Positions 5,954 to 8,568 of a DNA stretch of 8,568 nt are shown here, piece after piece. The notes beneath the pieces were generated by a model that was given only the letters and a program-made list of their open reading frames with translations, was not told where the DNA came from and ran no database searches. Numbering within the stretch: position 1 is the stretch's first letter; each line of letters starts with the position of its first letter. The stretch is taken from contig JAEOST010000126.1 in the NCBI GenBank assembly GCA_016840245.1, forward strand, positions 1 through 8,568. The letters are read 5' to 3'. Position numbers and translations under genes: made by a program. The DNA comes from Candidatus Thorarchaeota archaeon. Its GTDB lineage: Archaea > Asgardarchaeota > Thorarchaeia > Thorarchaeales > Thorarchaeaceae.

Positions 5954-6939
5954 GGATTGTAATTATGGGCTCTGGTGCTATCGGTAGTCTCTACGGAGGA
6001 TTGCTCAGTCTGGCTGGTGCGGATGTTGTACTACTAGTAGGTAGACAACGGCACGTTGAAGCCATTCAAAAACGCGGGCTCTTGATTCATGGTGTAATGG
6101 GTGACCATAATATCGATCTTGAAGCCAGTGAAAATCCTGCAGAGATTACGGATGCTGATTTGGTCATAATCACAACTAAGACATACGATACACTCGCTGC
6201 CGCATCGGAGATTAAGCATCTTACAGATGCCGGCGCTTATGTTATGTGCCTGCAGAATGGAATAGGTACTGAGAAATTGGTAGCTGAGGCACTAGATACA
6301 ACCAAGGTGATTCGTGGGACAACATGTGCAGGAGCTCTCATAACTGGCCCTGGCGAGATTACTGCAACAGGACGGGGTATTACAGAGCTTGGTTCTCATT
6401 ATTCAGAGAATATGCCAATGGTTGAGCAAATCGGGGAAATGCTAACCCAAGCTGGATTTGATGTGCGGGTCTGGGATAACATAGAAGGTGTCGTCTGGAC
6501 TAAAACTATTGTAAATTGTGGCATCAATCCAATTGGTGCATTGACGCGAATGAGTAATGGCGATGTCTACGGTAATGAAGATCTGCGACAGTTGATTATC
6601 CAGTTAGTTGAGGAAGCAGTGAAGGTCGCTCAGGCTCAAGGGATAGAATTGACTACAGATGATCCAGTACGATTCACACTTGGTACTGCAAAAGCCACTG
6701 GTGACAATATCAACTCAATGCTGCAAGATATTCTCTCAAAGAAACGGACTGAGATTGAGAACATAACTGGTGAAGTCATTCGACTAGGACGAGAACTAGG
6801 AATTGAAACTCCTTCCAGCATTGCGGTATATTCACTGATTAAGGCTATTGAAACTCGATATCTGGGTGAACCTGAAATGGATGCTGAGAAGCAGAAGTAC
6901 AGTGTCCAAGATCTCCTAGAAGTCCTAACGACTAGCTGA
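5950..6939 (+). CDS. panE: 2-dehydropantoate 2-reductase (ketopantoate reductase)
   Basis: The enzyme reduces 2-dehydropantoate (ketopantoate) to pantoate with NAD(P)H, supplying pantoate kinase. The 329-aa protein begins directly with the Rossmann motif GSGAIGSLYGG (7-17). It then shows VGRQRH (30-35), TTKTYDT (75-81), LQNGIG (101-106), the catalytic segment WTKTIVNCGINPIGAL (183-198), and SMLQDILSKKRTEIENITG (256-274). Lys185, Asn189, Asn193, Ser256 and Glu268 line up with E. coli Lys176, Asn180, Asn184, Ser244 and Glu256, so the active site appears intact. Arg32 or Arg34 could bind the NADPH phosphate, but coenzyme preference is not settled by sequence; the characterised Thermococcus enzyme prefers NADH and is inhibited by CoA. 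The start overlaps the synthetase stop (ATGA) and has a perfect GGAGGT. Its 3' end overlaps the convergent hydrolase gene by 8 bp. Confidence 0.95.
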   Translation: MRIVIMGSGAIGSLYGGLLSLAGADVVLLVGRQRHVEAIQKRGLLIHGVMGDHNIDLEASENPAEITDADLVIITTKTYDTLAAASEIKHLTDAGAYVMCLQNGIGTEKLVAEALDTTKVIRGTTCAGALITGPGEITATGRGITELGSHYSENMPMVEQIGEMLTQAGFDVRVWDNIEGVVWTKTIVNCGINPIGALTRMSNGDVYGNEDLRQLIIQLVEEAVKVAQAQGIELTTDDPVRFTLGTAKATGDNINSMLQDILSKKRTEIENITGEVIRLGRELGIETPSSIAVYSLIKAIETRYLGEPEMDAEKQKYSVQDLLEVLTTS

Positions 6940-7609
6940 ACATACTCCTTGCGTATTTGTATGACATCTCTGCTGAACGAACTGCTCCATGTCTCATTGG
7001 ACTCATGTGACCTGGAAGTGCAATCTCGAATTTCATCTCAGATAGTCGTTTCAGGGAATGTACTAGCTTAGCGGGGTCTCCCGTCGGAAAATCTACTCGT
7101 CCGAAGCTTCCACCAGAGAATAAAGTGTCACCAGTTATCATGACCCCTAGGCTCTCAATGAATAGACAGATGCTACCACTAGAGTGACCAGGAGTATGTA
7201 TCACTTCAAGATTTACATCTCCGAAACTTAGAACATCTCCCTCGTTCAAGACCCCTTCAATATTCATTGCTGGTAGTTCCACACCAAATGTGTCAGAGAG
7301 CGTTAGAAGCATGTTTCCTGAATTGATCATATCCGCCTCTTCTTTATGTAGATGTATTTTGGGTGACCCACTTTCAATGATTGGAATCACACCGCCTATA
7401 TGATCTATATGACTATGAGTCAAGATGACATCAGTTATTGCCTCGAGTGATGATCCTAATTGCTGTAGACTCTTGTCAACATTGGATGAGTAGAGACCTG
7501 TTCCTGTATCAACTAAGACCTGTTTTTCTCCACCATCAATGTATATGATATTACTATCGAACGACCGACTGACAAGAACATGAATTGGTCCTGAAATATG
7601 TTCGAACAT
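6932..7609 (-). CDS. Metallo-beta-lactamase-fold hydrolase (glyoxalase II-like)
   Basis: The 225-aa protein is a complete metallo-beta-lactamase fold with a two-metal site: THSHIDHIGG (64-73: His65, His67, Asp69, His70), His142 in HTPGHSSGS, Asp161 in TGDTLFSGG and His201 in LPGHMSP. The GRVDFPTGD segment (170-178) is close to the motif of YcbL-type glyoxalase II-like hydrolases, which cleave thioesters. Most archaea lack glutathione, so the substrate is probably another thioester or a sulfur compound; this is inference. The ATG at 7609 has GAGGTGA at 7620-7614 with a 4-nt spacer, and that site contains the stop codon of the aminotransferase gene before it, so translation is probably coupled. 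No signal peptide is visible, so it is likely cytoplasmic. The 3' end overlaps that of panE. Confidence 0.9.
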   Translation of the reverse strand: MFEHISGPIHVLVSRSFDSNIIYIDGGEKQVLVDTGTGLYSSNVDKSLQQLGSSLEAITDVILTHSHIDHIGGVIPIIESGSPKIHLHKEEADMINSGNMLLTLSDTFGVELPAMNIEGVLNEGDVLSFGDVNLEVIHTPGHSSGSICLFIESLGVMITGDTLFSGGSFGRVDFPTGDPAKLVHSLKRLSEMKFEIALPGHMSPMRHGAVRSAEMSYKYARSMFS

Positions 7610-7613
7610 CTAA

Positions 7614-7620
7614 TCACCTC
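7614..7620 (-). promoter_or_regulatory. Shine-Dalgarno site of the hydrolase gene, containing the upstream stop codon
   Basis: GAGGTGA on the minus strand matches the archaeal anti-Shine-Dalgarno. Its last three bases are the TGA of the aminotransferase gene, and the hydrolase ATG follows after four bases, so a terminating ribosome is placed at the next start. Confidence 0.7.
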
Positions 7621-8567
7621 AGAGTGTCAACCAGTGTGTCGATTTCTGCATGAGTGTTATAGAAGTGTGGTGATACTCTAAGACGTCCATTTCTTACCGA
7701 GCAGTGTATCTTCTTCTTTACTAGATCCTTATGCAGCTCTTCTACATCAGTTGGTATACAAGATACTATTGGCGAGTTGTTTTCAATACCAAAATCATAG
7801 TGACCTACGCCAATTTCTGAGAGCCTCTCTCTGAAATATGTTGCATTTGAAATAGCAGTCTTCTCCCTGATATCAGCTGGGATGCTGAGCAATATCTTCA
7901 GAGACTCTGCAAAGCCCACGTATGCTACTACGGATGGTGAGCCAACTTGGAACTTCCTAGCATCTTCAAGTGGTTCTCTCTCAGCATATCCAAACTCCAT
8001 CAAATTCTTCACTCCCCACCACCCGAGGAATGTTGGATTGAGTTCGTCAATGATATTCTTTCTAACGTAAATAAAACCACCACCAATAGGGCCAATCAAC
8101 CACTTAGCAGATTGAGCTGTAGCGAAGTCTACACTCAAGCCAACAAGATCGATATTGGACCAACCTGCTGATTGGATAACATCACTAACCAAGTAGCCCC
8201 CGTGCTTGTGTGTGAAGCTCACAAGATCCTTCAAGTCTGTCTTAAAGCCCGATGCAAATTGTGTGTGGCTGACAGTAACCACTCTTGTTCTGTCGTCAAT
8301 CTGCTCCTTGAATGCATCAATTGGTATTGCCCCATCTACTGATTTTACAACTCGTAGTTCTACATTTCGAAGTCTGCATACGTTTTGCCATGGTACATAG
8401 TTTGCGGGGAATTCTTGGTCACACAATACAATGTTAGACCCCTCCGGATAGTCAATTGAATGGGCAAACGAGTTCAGACCAGAGGAAGTACTTGGGACGA
8501 ATCCATACTGGCTGTAATCTCCCCCTAGGAGTTTGGCCAAATTTTGGCGTATCTCTTTAAACAGTTT
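7614..8567 (-). CDS. Class V PLP-dependent aminotransferase-like enzyme (5' end outside window)
   Basis: The frame runs open to the window edge, reading KLFKEIRQNLAKLLGGD, so the TTG at 8540 is internal and the start lies beyond 8568. About 318 residues are present, against roughly 370-400 for the family. Features (numbered from codon 8540) are the phosphate-binding STSSGLN (17-23), SHTQFASG (91-98), Asp120 and Gln123 in SDVIQSAG, the expected PLP lysine Lys146 in SAKWLIGPIGGGF, the loop RKFQVGSPSVV (195-205), and RLRVSPHFYNT (286-296). The fold is shared with cysteine desulfurases and isopenicillin-N epimerase-like enzymes. The mobile loop that carries the catalytic Cys of SufS-type desulfurases (around RxGHHC) is absent; the chain goes straight from HCSVRNG to RLRVSPH. 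Desulfurase activity is therefore unlikely, and the true substrate is unknown. It is cotranscribed with the hydrolase 4 bp downstream. Confidence 0.9.
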   Translation of the reverse strand, partial: KLFKEIRQNLAKLLGGDYSQYGFVPSTSSGLNSFAHSIDYPEGSNIVLCDQEFPANYVPWQNVCRLRNVELRVVKSVDGAIPIDAFKEQIDDRTRVVTVSHTQFASGFKTDLKDLVSFTHKHGGYLVSDVIQSAGWSNIDLVGLSVDFATAQSAKWLIGPIGGGFIYVRKNIIDELNPTFLGWWGVKNLMEFGYAEREPLEDARKFQVGSPSVVAYVGFAESLKILLSIPADIREKTAISNATYFRERLSEIGVGHYDFGIENNSPIVSCIPTDVEELHKDLVKKKIHCSVRNGRLRVSPHFYNTHAEIDTLVDTLR

Positions 8568-8568
8568 C

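Noticed and set aside
7882..8400. Plus-strand frames opposite the aminotransferase gene
   Set aside because: Antisense to clear class V motifs; no family resemblance.
7614..8567. Calling the PLP enzyme a cysteine desulfurase (SufS/IscS)
   Set aside because: The fold fits, but the loop carrying the catalytic Cys is missing and the PLP lysine context is SAKW, not the usual HK.

Overview
The window looks archaeal, and most likely Asgard-type (Thorarchaeia/Lokiarchaeia-like). Pantothenate is made and phosphorylated by the archaeal route, pantoate kinase plus phosphopantothenate synthetase, instead of bacterial PanC/CoaA. CoaBC has archaeal-type motifs. A stand-alone Roadblock/LC7 protein and a membrane-anchored C25-peptidase-like surface protein are also present, a combination common in Asgard genomes. 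Several start codons are TTG or GTG with GAGGT/AGGTGA-like Shine-Dalgarno sites. The Asgard placement is inference from gene content; no rRNA or tRNA is visible to confirm it.

Layout. Positions 3-1271 (+) hold the C-terminal part of a large secreted, membrane-anchored C25-peptidase-like protein whose start lies outside the window. A 130-bp gap with a possible promoter leads to a 120-aa Roadblock/LC7 protein (1402-1764, +). Convergent to it, 22 bp away, is coaBC (1787-3025, -). On the other side of the coaBC promoter region lie a doubtful 66-aa reading frame (3058-3258, +) and a well-supported but unrecognised 278-aa protein (3295-4131, +). A 104-bp AT-rich gap at 4132-4235 contains four GTATA/TATAC palindromic elements and probably the promoter of the next operon. 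That operon is pantoate kinase (4236-5177), phosphopantothenate synthetase (5177-5953) and ketopantoate reductase (5950-6939), joined by TAATG and ATGA stop-start overlaps. Facing it, and overlapping the end of the reductase gene by 8 bp, is a minus-strand pair: a metallo-beta-lactamase-fold hydrolase (6932-7609) preceded by a class V PLP-dependent aminotransferase-like enzyme (7614 to the window end, incomplete).

How the genes work together. Ketopantoate reductase makes pantoate, pantoate kinase makes 4-phosphopantoate, and phosphopantothenate synthetase joins this to beta-alanine to give 4'-phosphopantothenate. CoaBC then adds cysteine and decarboxylates to 4'-phosphopantetheine. The window thus covers four successive proteins of archaeal CoA synthesis. 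Ketopantoate hydroxymethyltransferase, the adenylyltransferase and dephospho-CoA kinase are not here. The aminotransferase/hydrolase pair is translationally coupled, but its substrate cannot be told from sequence.

No CRISPR array, insertion sequence, integrase, rRNA or tRNA was seen. No clearly new multi-gene system is evident. The least explained parts are the palindrome cluster before the CoA operon, the 278-aa orphan protein and the 66-aa frame before it.
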